The notes under the pieces are model-generated. The model saw only the letters and a program-made list of their open reading frames with translations. It was not told the DNA's origin and did no database searches. This document shows, in pieces, positions 1-5,138 of a stretch of DNA of 6,319 nt; position 1 is the stretch's first letter; each line of letters starts with the position of its first letter. The position numbers and the translations under genes are program-made. Source of the stretch: Streptosporangiaceae bacterium. GTDB lineage: Bacteria > Actinomycetota > Actinomycetes > Streptosporangiales > Streptosporangiaceae. The DNA is taken from NCBI GenBank assembly GCA_030052355.1, contig JASIGS010000335.1, positions 1 to 6,319 of the forward strand. The letters are read 5' to 3'.

Positions 1-542
1 CGCAGCTGCGCTTCGGCGGACGTCGTCGGCGGGGTGCTCGGACCGGTCCGCTGGCTGGCGAGTTCCTGCTGACAGTCCCGGGAGCTGAGCTGCCAGGCGA
101 CAACGACTCCGGCCAGCAGCGCGATCGCGGTAGCGATCACGAAGGAGAGCCGGTACCCACCGACCAGAGAGCCGGCGGCGTGGGCCGTGCGCGCGGCCGC
201 GACGGTGGCGAGGATGGCCAGCCCGACCGCGGCGCCGATCTGCTGGCCCGTGGTGAACAGGGCGCCGGCGAGGCCCTGGTCGCGCCCCTGGACGCCCGCG
301 GTGATGGCGATGGAAGCGGTGGGCAACGCCAGGCCGATACCGAGCGACGTGAGCAGCAGGCCCGGCAGCACCGCGGTGGCGTACCCGGAGCTGGCGGAGA
401 TCTGGGTCAGCCACAGCTGGCCCGCGGTCATGGCGGCCAGCCCGGCGAGCAGCACGTACTTGATGGTGAACCGCGTCAGCAGCCTGCGGGTGAGCAGCAT
501 GCCCCGTCCAGGGCCGCCGACGAGGTGTGCTTCCTGGATCAC
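1..542 (-). pseudogene. 5'-truncated DHA2-type MFS drug exporter (C-terminal part, runs off the left edge)
   Basis: Reading the minus strand from an ATG at 500 (or a GTG at 542, just after an in-frame TGA at 545-543), the frame is open to the window edge. It encodes four hydrophobic segments: about residues 12-33, 40-65, 80-103 and 116-138 from the ATG. The loop motif GVQGRDQGLAGALFTTGQQI is typical of the last third of 14-helix EmrB/QacA-type (DHA2) proton-driven drug exporters, followed by a hydrophilic tail. Family members are about 450-500 residues, so roughly 300 N-terminal residues carrying the first ten or so helices are missing. Nothing resembling them lies upstream at 543-668, and there is no clear RBS before the ATG or GTG. 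I therefore call it a decayed remnant rather than a working transporter. A four-helix fragment could not form the two-bundle MFS fold. The family call is confident. The pseudogene call depends on the missing 5' part not lying elsewhere. Confidence 0.75.
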
Positions 543-618
543 TCATCGACAGAGGTTCTTATACCTATATCAGCACCGCCGCCACCGCTCGGCAGGGCCA
601 CGACGGCGGCGGGCGGGC

Positions 619-682
619 GTCATACCTGAGCTGACAGTGAACACCCGCCGGCGCTGTTACGGTCGGCTGTGGGAGGTATGAC
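619..682 (+). repeat. 9-bp inverted repeat spanning the MOSC gene leader
   Basis: GTCATACCT at 619-627 and its exact reverse complement AGGTATGAC at 674-682 are separated by 46 nt. The right arm covers the last three bases of the GGGAGG ribosome binding site and ends just before the GTG start at 684. In an RNA starting upstream of 619, the stem would hide the RBS. In DNA the arms could be a split operator. ATACCT also occurs at 561-566. No regulator is known to me for this motif. Confidence 0.35.
671..676 (+). promoter_or_regulatory. RBS that fixes the MOSC gene start
   Basis: GGGAGG lies 7 nt before GTG 684. It overlaps or abuts the other in-frame starts: GTG 669 is upstream of it and ATG 678 is only 1 nt away. 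The downstream GTG is therefore the best-placed initiation codon. Confidence 0.6.
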
Positions 683-683
683 A

Positions 684-1448
684 GTGCCGGTCACCGTTTC
701 TGAACTTGCAGTCGCTCCGGTCAAGGGCATGCGGCTCCAGTGCACTAGCGAGGTCGAGCTTGGACCGCACGGGGTAACAGGTGATCGTGAGTTCCTGGTC
801 ATCGGGGCGGATGGCAAGCTGTTGCAGACCGGCCAGACCCCGGAGCTGCTGCAAGTCGAGCCAGCCTGGGACCGGGCACGAAACGTCCTGACGCTGGGCT
901 TCCCGGACGGCGATGTCGTCCAGGACACGCCCGAGCCGGGGGCTCCGGCGACCACCCGGATGTATGACGGGCGGGAGATACCCGGGAGGATCATCCCCGG
1001 GCCGCTCGGTGCCGCGCTGTCGGGCTTCCTCGGCCGGCCAGTGCATCTGTTCAGGCGGGCGCCGGACCACCTCGGCGCCGATGATGATCCGGTGACACTG
1101 ATGTCCCAGGCATCACTTCAGGCACTCGCTGCGGAGTTCGACGGCAAGACTCCCGACCCGCGCCGCTTTCGCATGACCATCACGATCGCGGGCAGTGACG
1201 CGTGGGCCGAACACGCCTGGAATGGCCAGGAGGTGACCATCGGAGATGTCATCGTGCGCGTCATTGCCCCCGTGCCGCGGTGCGTGGTCACGACGCGAAA
1301 CCCGGACTCAGGAGCTACCGACGCGCGCATCCTGGACGCGCTGGCCAAGCTGCGAGGCAAGGACGACATCACCTTCGGCGTCTGGTGCGAAGTCCTCCGC
1401 CCCGGGCGCGTCCAAGTCGGTGATCTCGTGCTGCCGCCGCCGCGCTGA
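684..1448 (+). CDS. MOSC-domain protein (mARC/YcbX-like, without ferredoxin domain)
   Basis: Predicted 254-residue cytoplasmic protein. Residues about 3-115 match the MOSC N-terminal beta-barrel domain (opening SELAVAPVKG, then GVTGDREFLVIG). Residues about 120-250 match the MOSC domain (RFRMTITIAG, WNGQEVTIGD, then RCVVTTRNPDSG and FGVWCEVLRPGRVQVGD). In mARC and YcbX relatives the cysteine of the RC-TT motif (Cys200 here) ligates the molybdenum of the cofactor, and these enzymes reduce N-hydroxylated compounds. The E. coli YcbX type carries a C-terminal 2Fe-2S ferredoxin domain. This protein ends right after MOSC, so an electron donor would have to be separate. The start is GTG 684, set by the RBS at 671-676. 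ATG 678 and GTG 669 are in frame but poorly placed. It stands alone between the transporter remnant and the tRNA and is probably a host gene outside the element. The family is clear, but substrate and physiological role are unknown. Confidence 0.9.
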   Translation: MPVTVSELAVAPVKGMRLQCTSEVELGPHGVTGDREFLVIGADGKLLQTGQTPELLQVEPAWDRARNVLTLGFPDGDVVQDTPEPGAPATTRMYDGREIPGRIIPGPLGAALSGFLGRPVHLFRRAPDHLGADDDPVTLMSQASLQALAAEFDGKTPDPRRFRMTITIAGSDAWAEHAWNGQEVTIGDVIVRVIAPVPRCVVTTRNPDSGATDARILDALAKLRGKDDITFGVWCEVLRPGRVQVGDLVLPPPR

Positions 1449-1454
1449 GCGCGG
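1440..1454 (+). terminator. Short hairpin around the MOSC stop codon
   Basis: CCGCGC at 1440-1445 pairs perfectly with GCGCGG at 1449-1454, and the three-base loop is the TGA stop codon itself. No U tract follows. Actinobacterial terminators often lack one, so this is a weak terminator candidate. A three-base loop with a 6-bp stem may also be chance in such GC-rich DNA. Confidence 0.3.
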
Positions 1455-1630
1455 TCGGCTGCCGCAACGCTCGGCTATTTCGGGCCCAGGTCCGCGCTCG
1501 CGACCAAGGAGAGTGCGGCCGGCAGGTCTGGCGTTGCACCCGCCGAGCCGCAGCTAACTGCCGACGCCGTGACCTGCTGCTATGCGAGCAGTCGGCGGCC
1601 AGGCCGGACGCTGGGGCTGCCCTTGGCTGC

Positions 1631-1636
1631 TAAGAT
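1631..1636 (+). promoter_or_regulatory. Candidate -10 box of the tRNA-Ala promoter
   Basis: TAAGAT fits the actinobacterial -10 pattern TANNNT and lies 33 bp before the tRNA 5' end, giving a leader of about 25 nt for RNase P to remove. The -35 region at the right distance is poor. TTGACC at 1650-1655 looks like a -35 box, but its -10 would fall inside the tRNA. Confidence 0.4.
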
Positions 1637-1668
1637 CTCGAATCAGCCGCTTGACCTGCGGTTTTCCT

Positions 1669-1744
1669 GGGGCTATAGCTCAGCTGGTAGAGCACCTGCT
1701 TTGCAAGCAGGGGGTCAGGGGTTCGAGTCCCCTTAGCTCCACCA
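1669..1744 (+). tRNA. tRNA-Ala (anticodon UGC), CCA encoded
   Basis: Full cloverleaf. The acceptor stem is GGGGCTA (1669-1675) with TAGCTCC (1734-1740), including one G-T pair. The D arm contains AGCTCAGCTGGTAGAGC. The anticodon stem CCTGC/GCAGG encloses loop TTTGCAA with anticodon TGC at 1702-1704. The T arm is AGGGG-TTCGAGT-CCCCT. The discriminator A is at 1741 and the CCA tail (1742-1744) is genomic. The serine integrase on the opposite strand terminates inside this gene, marking it as the likely integration target. The tRNA sequence is intact, so integration did not disrupt it. Confidence 0.97.
1680..1744. other. Probable attachment-site region (element/chromosome junction)
   Basis: The integrase reading frame runs through these 65 bp of the tRNA, so the junction (attL or attR) lies in or next to the tRNA 3' part. 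Integrases of many actinobacterial elements sit directly beside the tRNA they target. I found no second copy of any tRNA segment elsewhere in the window, so the partner site is outside. Serine integrases need only a short shared core, so a long duplicated tRNA 3' end need not exist. The exact crossover bases cannot be read from one end. Confidence 0.55.
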
Positions 1745-3329
1745 AATTGGTCATCGCACGAACCGCGTCTGTGGCTTGTAAGTTGCGCTCGCCCGGTGGC
1801 AGGGGTCTGCTGTCCTGGTTCGGATGGGCTGGGTCCGGTATCCGAAAGACGGGCACGATCCGGTCCGGTCCTGTGATCTTGATCCGGGCGACGAGCGTTT
1901 CAATCAAGGCCTTGCGCTGGTTCTGAGTGCCGGAGCGGATGACGTCGTCGAGGTGCTCGGCGATCCGCAGGAGCGTGGCCGCTGGCGGCGCGGTCGGGGC
2001 CCAGGCGATCTGGCCGGCGAGTTCGTCGTGGCGTGCGTTCAGTTGCGCTGTCCGGCCCTTGAGATGGGCGAGCCTGGGGGCGACGTCTTCGGGGTCGAGG
2101 GTGCCGTTCTCAAATGCGGCAAGGTACCGGTCGGTCGCGGCGCTGGTCTTAGCCAGCTCGCGCTCGACCGCTGCCAGCTCCGCGCGCTTGCCGTCTGCGC
2201 TGGCCGCGTGGCTGGCCTGCGCCCGAGCGATGGCGTCGGTGATGAGGTCGTGCCGGTGCCGGTAGAAGTTGGTCAGCGCGGCAACTACGGCCTCCTCGAC
2301 GGCATCGGCGTCCATGCGGCTGGCAGCACACCGCGAGGTGTCGTAGCGGATGCGGGTGAAACAGGTGTAGTACCGGTAGACGCGGCTGCGGCCGTGCGCT
2401 CTGGTGCCGATCATCGCCTTGCCGCACGACGGGCAGCGCATCAGCCCGGTGAGCAGGTAATCCGATCTGTTCGCGGCCCGTTTGGCGTGATCCTCGCCGC
2501 GGGCGGCCAGGATCTGCTGCGCTCCGGCGAACATGGCTTGCTCGATGATCGCGGGGTGGCAGCCGGTGGCAGTGATCCCGCGGAAGGTCAGCTCGCCCAG
2601 GTAGACACGGTTGGCCAGGACCCGCAGCACCTGGTGCGCCGACCATTGGCCGCCGGTAGTGGTGCGGTGACCGCGGTCGTTCAGCGTGCGGGCGATGGTC
2701 TTCGCGCCGAGCCGGTCCTGGATGTAGAGCCCGAAGACCAGCCGCACCACGGCAGCCTCCCCCGCCTCGGGGACGAGGGTGCTGGTGGCTTTGTCGACCT
2801 GGTAGCCGTATGGCCGGCGGCCGCCTTTCCATTTGCCGGCGGCGGCCTTGCGTTCCATGCCGGCGATCACCCGGTCGATGATGGTGTCGCGTTCGAACTG
2901 GGCGAACATGCCGAGCATCTGGACAAGCATGCGGCCTATCGCGGTGGCGGTGTCGAACGGCTCGGTGGCCGACCGGAACGCCACCCCGGCGCGGTCGAGG
3001 TCGTCGAGCAGGGTGACCAGGTCGCGCAGGCTGCGGGTGAGCCGGTCGACCCGGTAGACCAGCAGCACGTCTATCGCGTCGGCCCGCGCCGCGGTGAGGG
3101 CGCGCTGCAGGCCGGCCCGGTGCGTGCTGGCCCCGGAGGCGTCGTCGGCGAACCGGGCTGCCTGCCGCCAGCCGGGCTGGGAGCCGATGTAGGCGGCCAG
3201 CCGGGTGTCCTGGGCTTCGATGGAGTAGGGCTGGTGCTCGTCGTCGGTGGACCTGCGCACGTAGACACCGACCCGCACGTCACCGCCGCTGTCGGCCGTC
3301 TCCGGTCGCGGGTCGCGGGCTTGTGTCAA
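1680..3329 (-). CDS. Large serine recombinase (site-specific integrase)
   Basis: 549 residues with standard large-serine-integrase architecture. The resolvase-type catalytic domain spans about residues 18-160: YVRRSTDDE with nucleophile Ser27, DRLTR at 95-99, and the long helix GRMLVQMLGMFAQFERD. A recombinase DNA-binding domain at about 165-275 opens GKWKGGRRPYGYQV. The zinc-ribbon cysteines are C299, C302, C323 and C334. A coiled coil at about 378-440 is charged and Leu/Ala-rich, and a C-terminal segment follows. The enzyme cuts both att sites, forms Ser-DNA links and joins attP to attB. All key residues I looked for are present, so it is probably active. The last 20 residues (from V530, motif GLEPLTPCLQSRC) are antisense tRNA-Ala, and the TGA lies in the D-arm region. 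I chose the TTG start at 3329 because it overlaps the stop of a short upstream ORF (TTGA) and follows GAGAG by 7 nt. GTG 3278 (Val18) is the alternative and would place the serine at residue 10, as in small resolvases. No excisionase is recognisable nearby. Confidence 0.95.
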   Translation of the reverse strand: MTQARDPRPETADSGGDVRVGVYVRRSTDDEHQPYSIEAQDTRLAAYIGSQPGWRQAARFADDASGASTHRAGLQRALTAARADAIDVLLVYRVDRLTRSLRDLVTLLDDLDRAGVAFRSATEPFDTATAIGRMLVQMLGMFAQFERDTIIDRVIAGMERKAAAGKWKGGRRPYGYQVDKATSTLVPEAGEAAVVRLVFGLYIQDRLGAKTIARTLNDRGHRTTTGGQWSAHQVLRVLANRVYLGELTFRGITATGCHPAIIEQAMFAGAQQILAARGEDHAKRAANRSDYLLTGLMRCPSCGKAMIGTRAHGRSRVYRYYTCFTRIRYDTSRCAASRMDADAVEEAVVAALTNFYRHRHDLITDAIARAQASHAASADGKRAELAAVERELAKTSAATDRYLAAFENGTLDPEDVAPRLAHLKGRTAQLNARHDELAGQIAWAPTAPPAATLLRIAEHLDDVIRSGTQNQRKALIETLVARIKITGPDRIVPVFRIPDPAHPNQDSRPLPPGERNLQATDAVRAMTNLVELRGLEPLTPCLQSRCSTS

Positions 3330-3388
3330 GACGTGGCTCTCGTGTTTCTGTGGATGATTGATCGCGCGCGTGGTTGCGGCGTGGTCAT
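3326..3388 (-). CDS. Possible 20-codon coupling ORF before the integrase
   Basis: An ATG at 3388 overlaps the TGA of the upstream ORF (ATGA, 3388-3385). The frame runs 20 codons (beginning MTTPQPRARS, rich in Arg, Thr and Ser) and ends with a TGA that overlaps the integrase TTG start (TTGA, 3329-3326). I do not recognise the peptide. Its likely value, if any, is to carry terminating ribosomes to the weak TTG start of the integrase. It is too short to judge by composition, so the support is only the pair of overlaps. It could be chance. Confidence 0.25.
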   Translation of the reverse strand: MTTPQPRARSIIHRNTRATS

Positions 3389-3522
3389 AGTTGCTCGCCC
3401 GGGGCCGGGAGGGGAAGCGTGTCGGCCGGATCCTCGCCGGGCTCGCCGTCGTGGCCGTGCTGCCGGGCGGTGATCAGCACGGCGAGCGCGGTGACCGCCT
3501 GTTCGTGTTGCGGGCGGCTCAT
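3385..3522 (-). CDS. Possible small hypothetical protein upstream of the integrase
   Basis: 45 codons from the ATG at 3522, with about 87% G or C at third positions. The protein opens with an amphipathic stretch, HEQAVTALAVLITARQ, that looks like one alpha helix, followed by an acidic, proline-rich tail. No domain is recognised. The stop overlaps the next ATG as ATGA, and the order suggests co-transcription with the integrase. GTG 3546 is an alternative start (53 codons). Neither start has a good RBS, and GGAG is 18 nt before the ATG. The same frame is open up to 3831, but beyond 3546 its residues (Arg, Cys, Gly, His-rich) and lower third-position GC look non-coding. A role as recombination directionality factor would fit the position, but nothing in the sequence shows it. 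Confidence 0.4.
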   Translation of the reverse strand: MSRPQHEQAVTALAVLITARQHGHDGEPGEDPADTLPLPAPGEQL

Positions 3523-3660
3523 CGGCGTGGTGACGGTGCGCTCCACGCACACTGGCGCCGGTTGCCGGACGTGTCGTCGTGGTGGCGGCATGGCGGTGAG
3601 CGCCCCGGTGCGCCCGGCTCGCTGACACTGGTGAAGTCCGAGTCCAGGGCGCCGCTTTGA

Positions 3661-3688
3661 CGGCGGCAAGAAGCCGGCTTTCCCGCCG
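3661..3688. repeat. Hairpin with an inner palindrome
   Basis: CGGCGG (3661-3666) pairs with CCGCCG (3683-3688). Between them is a perfect 10-bp palindrome, AAGCCGGCTT (3671-3680). No T tract follows on either strand. It could act as a terminator or structured spacer, but the function is unknown. Confidence 0.4.
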
Positions 3689-3741
3689 GGTCGCTGGTGA
3701 CGGCACGCGCGGCGCATAGCCGCCCGGTGTCCGCTGCACCA

Positions 3742-3757
3742 CCCGCCGCGCGGCGGG
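3742..3757. repeat. 16-bp perfect palindrome
   Basis: CCCGCCGCGCGGCGGG reads identically on both strands. In GC-rich DNA such sequences arise more readily by chance, but this one sits 38 bp from two further palindromes upstream of the integrase unit. Confidence 0.5.
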
Positions 3758-3795
3758 ACGCTGGCAGTACCGGGTGACCGCGCGTGACGTTGCCG

Positions 3796-3810
3796 CTGTG
3801 CGCCGCACAG
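3796..3810. repeat. Palindrome, 7-bp arms around one base
   Basis: CTGTGCG and CGCACAG flank a single C. The outer bases CTGT and ACAG recur in the neighbouring palindrome at 3813-3822. This suggests two sites for one dimeric DNA-binding protein, possibly the regulator of the minus-strand integrase unit. That role is inferred. Confidence 0.4.
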
Positions 3811-3812
3811 GC

Positions 3813-3822
3813 CCTGTACAGG
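3813..3822. repeat. 10-bp perfect palindrome next to the previous one
   Basis: CCTGTACAGG begins 2 bp after the palindrome ending at 3810 and shares its CTGT/ACAG half-sites. A TTGAAC box on the minus strand is 18 bp away, so the palindrome would overlap a -10 region if that promoter is real. Confidence 0.4.
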
Positions 3823-4157
3823 CTGGGTCACGGGGGCAGTTCAACACCAGCGGCCTCTCGCCAGCCTTCACCCTCACGCCCGCCGCGCCGCATCGATCGT
3901 CGACATACCCATCATGGGAGATCAGTCTGGGAGCCCACCGGAAGGCCCGGATAGGCCACTGGCAGCACTGCTATGCGCGGAAGGGTTACCGGTCTCAGCA
4001 GGAACCTGCAACGGTCCCCGGACTGCGCGGGCGGATCGGAATGCGTGCCACACGTCCCTGGAACCTTGAGGTAGCCCTGGGCGTGCGCGGTCTATGACAG
4101 CTGCCGCAAGCAGAGATGGGGACCCTGCATGCTGACCCTCGTCGCGCAGCCCCGCGC

Positions 4158-4186
4158 TTGCCATGGTCAGACAGCTCTAGTAAGAT
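4158..4186 (+). promoter_or_regulatory. Promoter of the toxin-antitoxin-like operon
   Basis: TTGCCA at 4158-4163 and TAAGAT at 4181-4186 are separated by 17 bp, matching the vegetative sigma-factor pattern well. A transcript would start near 4193 and have a leader of about 25 nt before the GTG at 4218. The surrounding 4175-4204 is markedly AT-rich compared with the rest of the window. Confidence 0.6.
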
Positions 4187-4198
4187 ATTATGCATGAT
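4187..4198. promoter_or_regulatory. Candidate autoregulatory operator
   Basis: ATTATGCATGAT is a 12-bp palindrome with one mismatched pair, centred on ATGCAT and lying at the expected transcription start. Phd-type antitoxins usually repress their own operon through short palindromes in this place. Binding by the product of the gene at 4218 is inferred. Confidence 0.35.
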
Positions 4199-4204
4199 TT
4201 TGCT

Positions 4205-4210
4205 AGGAGG
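4205..4210 (+). promoter_or_regulatory. Strong RBS for the antitoxin-like gene
   Basis: AGGAGG with 7-nt spacing to GTG 4218 decides that start. The ATG at 4190 belongs to another frame and has no RBS. Confidence 0.8.
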
Positions 4211-4217
4211 CGTGTGA

Positions 4218-4676
4218 GTGACTACTGCGGTGTTTCAGGCGAGCGACCTTGCCGGAGCCCGGCGCCGGGAGTTCCTCGGGGCGGCCCGGAAAGGTGGCGC
4301 GCTGCTTCGCGATACCGACGGGTTCGCGCTGACGATGGTGCCTCTGTCGCAACTGGAGGCGGTCACGGAGGTCGCCCGGACCGCCGTGGCGGCGCTGCTG
4401 GCGGCCGCGGCGCTGAGCCGCGGCCAGGTGCGTCCTGCGGAATTGGGCCAGTTCGCGTGGCTGACGGTATTCGACGACGACGACCGGGCAGAGTTCTTCA
4501 GCGAACTTCGCGATGCCCTGGCGGTGGCCGAGGCCACCCGCGACGCCGCCCCAGTGGAAACCTGCCTCAGGGAATGGCGCACTACCGCGCGGGCGCTGTC
4601 AGATCCGCTGGCGCGAGAGATCCTGACTGGGCCAGGGGACGATGACTATGGCGAAGTCACCCGCCCGGAAGGGTAA
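4218..4676 (+). CDS. Phd/YefM-like antitoxin with long C-terminal extension (putative)
   Basis: 152 residues, soluble. Residues about 7-45 (ASDLAGARRREF, ARKGGALLRDTDG, then LTMVPLSQLE) follow the pattern of the Phd/YefM DNA-binding fold, in which helices are followed by a strand hairpin. Residues 45-75 are Ala and Leu-rich helix. Residues about 80-140 (FAWLTVFDDDDRAEFFSELR, then CLREWRTTARALSDPLAREI) form a second helical region that classical antitoxins of 80-95 residues lack. Similar tails are, from memory, common in actinobacterial antitoxin-like proteins. The end is acidic (GPGDDDYGEV). In known pairs the C-terminal part wraps and blocks the toxin. The gene has its own promoter, operator candidate and RBS, and it overlaps the next gene by 29 bp from that gene's preferred start. 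Antitoxin-first order with an overlap is the usual TA layout. Function is inferred from fold pattern and context. It could be a DNA-binding protein of unrelated role. Confidence 0.6.
   Translation: MTTAVFQASDLAGARRREFLGAARKGGALLRDTDGFALTMVPLSQLEAVTEVARTAVAALLAAAALSRGQVRPAELGQFAWLTVFDDDDRAEFFSELRDALAVAEATRDAAPVETCLREWRTTARALSDPLAREILTGPGDDDYGEVTRPEG
4634..4639 (+). promoter_or_regulatory. RBS of the toxin-like gene inside the antitoxin gene
   Basis: AGGGGA lies 8 nt before ATG 4648 but only 2 nt before ATG 4642, so 4648 is the more likely start. It sits within the last codons of the upstream gene, which favours coupled translation. Confidence 0.45.
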
Positions 4677-5064
4677 TCCGGCTCCTGGCGGGTACCGCCC
4701 GCACGTGGCCGCCCGCCGCCCCGGAGGACGGCCACCGGTCAAGCCGGCGTTCCGGGTGCTTGTGCACCACAAGTACCTCCCGACCTGGAACGAGCTGGCA
4801 GATCGGGTCGGCTTGGCCAACGCGCAGCAGTTTTGGGACCACGTTGCGATGACGCCAGGCCAGCCGCCCAGAGTCGGCACTTCCAGCGTGATGAAAGGCA
4901 AGCACAACGCGCCGAAGTGGCCGGGCTACTCCAAGACCATTCACTACGAGATCACCGGAGCCGGGCGAATCGACTACCAGTTCAACCCATCCGCCAAAGA
5001 CGGCGCACGAGGTGACTCGCATGGGGTTGTCAAGATCATGTCCATCGACCTCGGGAGTCACTGA
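4648..5064 (+). CDS. RelE-superfamily-like toxin (putative)
   Basis: 138 residues from ATG 4648 (140 from ATG 4642). The first 35 or so are Pro, Arg and Gly-rich and probably disordered. The core from about residue 36 starts FRVLVHHKYLPTWNELADRVG and continues with QQFWDHVAMTPGQPP, SSVMKGK, YSKTIHYEITGAGRIDYQF and finally VVKIMSIDLGSH. This order (N-terminal strand, two helices, NP/TP-G-PP turn, K-G segment, Y-R-I-Y strand pair, final strand) resembles RelE/ParE toxins, which cut ribosome-bound mRNA or poison gyrase. I cannot assign the target. The arginine in GRIDY and the lysines of MKGK are candidate functional residues. Length exceeds that of typical RelE proteins (85-100) because of the basic N-terminal tail and the insert at about 118-125. 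It overlaps the antitoxin-like gene and has no promoter of its own. I recognise this as a conserved actinobacterial type, but the toxin function is inferred. Confidence 0.6.
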   Translation: MAKSPARKGNPAPGGYRPHVAARRPGGRPPVKPAFRVLVHHKYLPTWNELADRVGLANAQQFWDHVAMTPGQPPRVGTSSVMKGKHNAPKWPGYSKTIHYEITGAGRIDYQFNPSAKDGARGDSHGVVKIMSIDLGSH

Positions 5065-5109
5065 CTTCGCATCGGGACAGTGCGGCATCGGGTTCCGTCT
5101 GCAAGAATC

Positions 5110-5138
5110 AGGTGCGAACAAGGTGCGCCGGAGGTGCG
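5110..5138. repeat. Three AGGTGCG direct repeats at 11-bp period
   Basis: AGGTGCG occurs at 5110-5116, 5121-5127 and 5132-5138, with unrelated 4-bp spacers (AACA, CCGG). A period of 11 bp puts all copies on nearly the same face of the helix, as in iteron or operator arrays. No fourth copy lies one period further out on either side. The array starts 46 bp after the toxin-like gene. Confidence 0.6.

Larger units (their letters stand above)
3547..4157. other. About 600 bp without a convincing gene
   Basis: Open frames exist on both strands, but their translations are Arg, Pro, Gly and His-rich without recognisable motifs, and none has a good RBS. The left part (3661-3822) is crowded with perfect palindromes listed separately. 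Another 11-bp one, CCCATCATGGG, is at 3908-3918. The right part leads into the promoter at 4158. The region must contain the promoter for the minus-strand integrase unit. A TTGAAC (minus strand, 3844-3839) lies 18 bp from the TGTACA core of the palindrome at 3813-3822, but this is a poor -10. Confidence 0.5.

Noticed and set aside
180..681. Two plus-strand open frames over the exporter remnant
   Set aside because: Both are shadows of the minus-strand membrane protein, whose translation is clearly of the MFS family.
1824..3473. Plus-strand 549-codon open frame opposite the integrase
   Set aside because: It is the mirror of the GC-rich integrase gene, has low-complexity Gly, Val and Asp-rich content, has no RBS and shows no family motifs. 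The minus strand carries a complete serine integrase.
3391..3660. Plus-strand 89-codon frame with a signal-peptide-like start
   Set aside because: It lies opposite the possible 45-codon gene, starts with TTG without a usable RBS, and continues into an Arg, His and Trp-rich low-complexity sequence.
3326..3877. Minus-strand 183-codon frame containing the 20-codon ORF
   Set aside because: The upstream part is extremely Arg, Ala and His-rich, as expected for an out-of-frame reading of GC-rich DNA. Only the last 20 codons after the ATGA overlap were kept, as a weak candidate.
3774..4097. Plus-strand 107-codon frame in the gap before the TA-like operon
   Set aside because: No RBS, no recognisable domain, and residue composition typical of non-coding GC-rich DNA.
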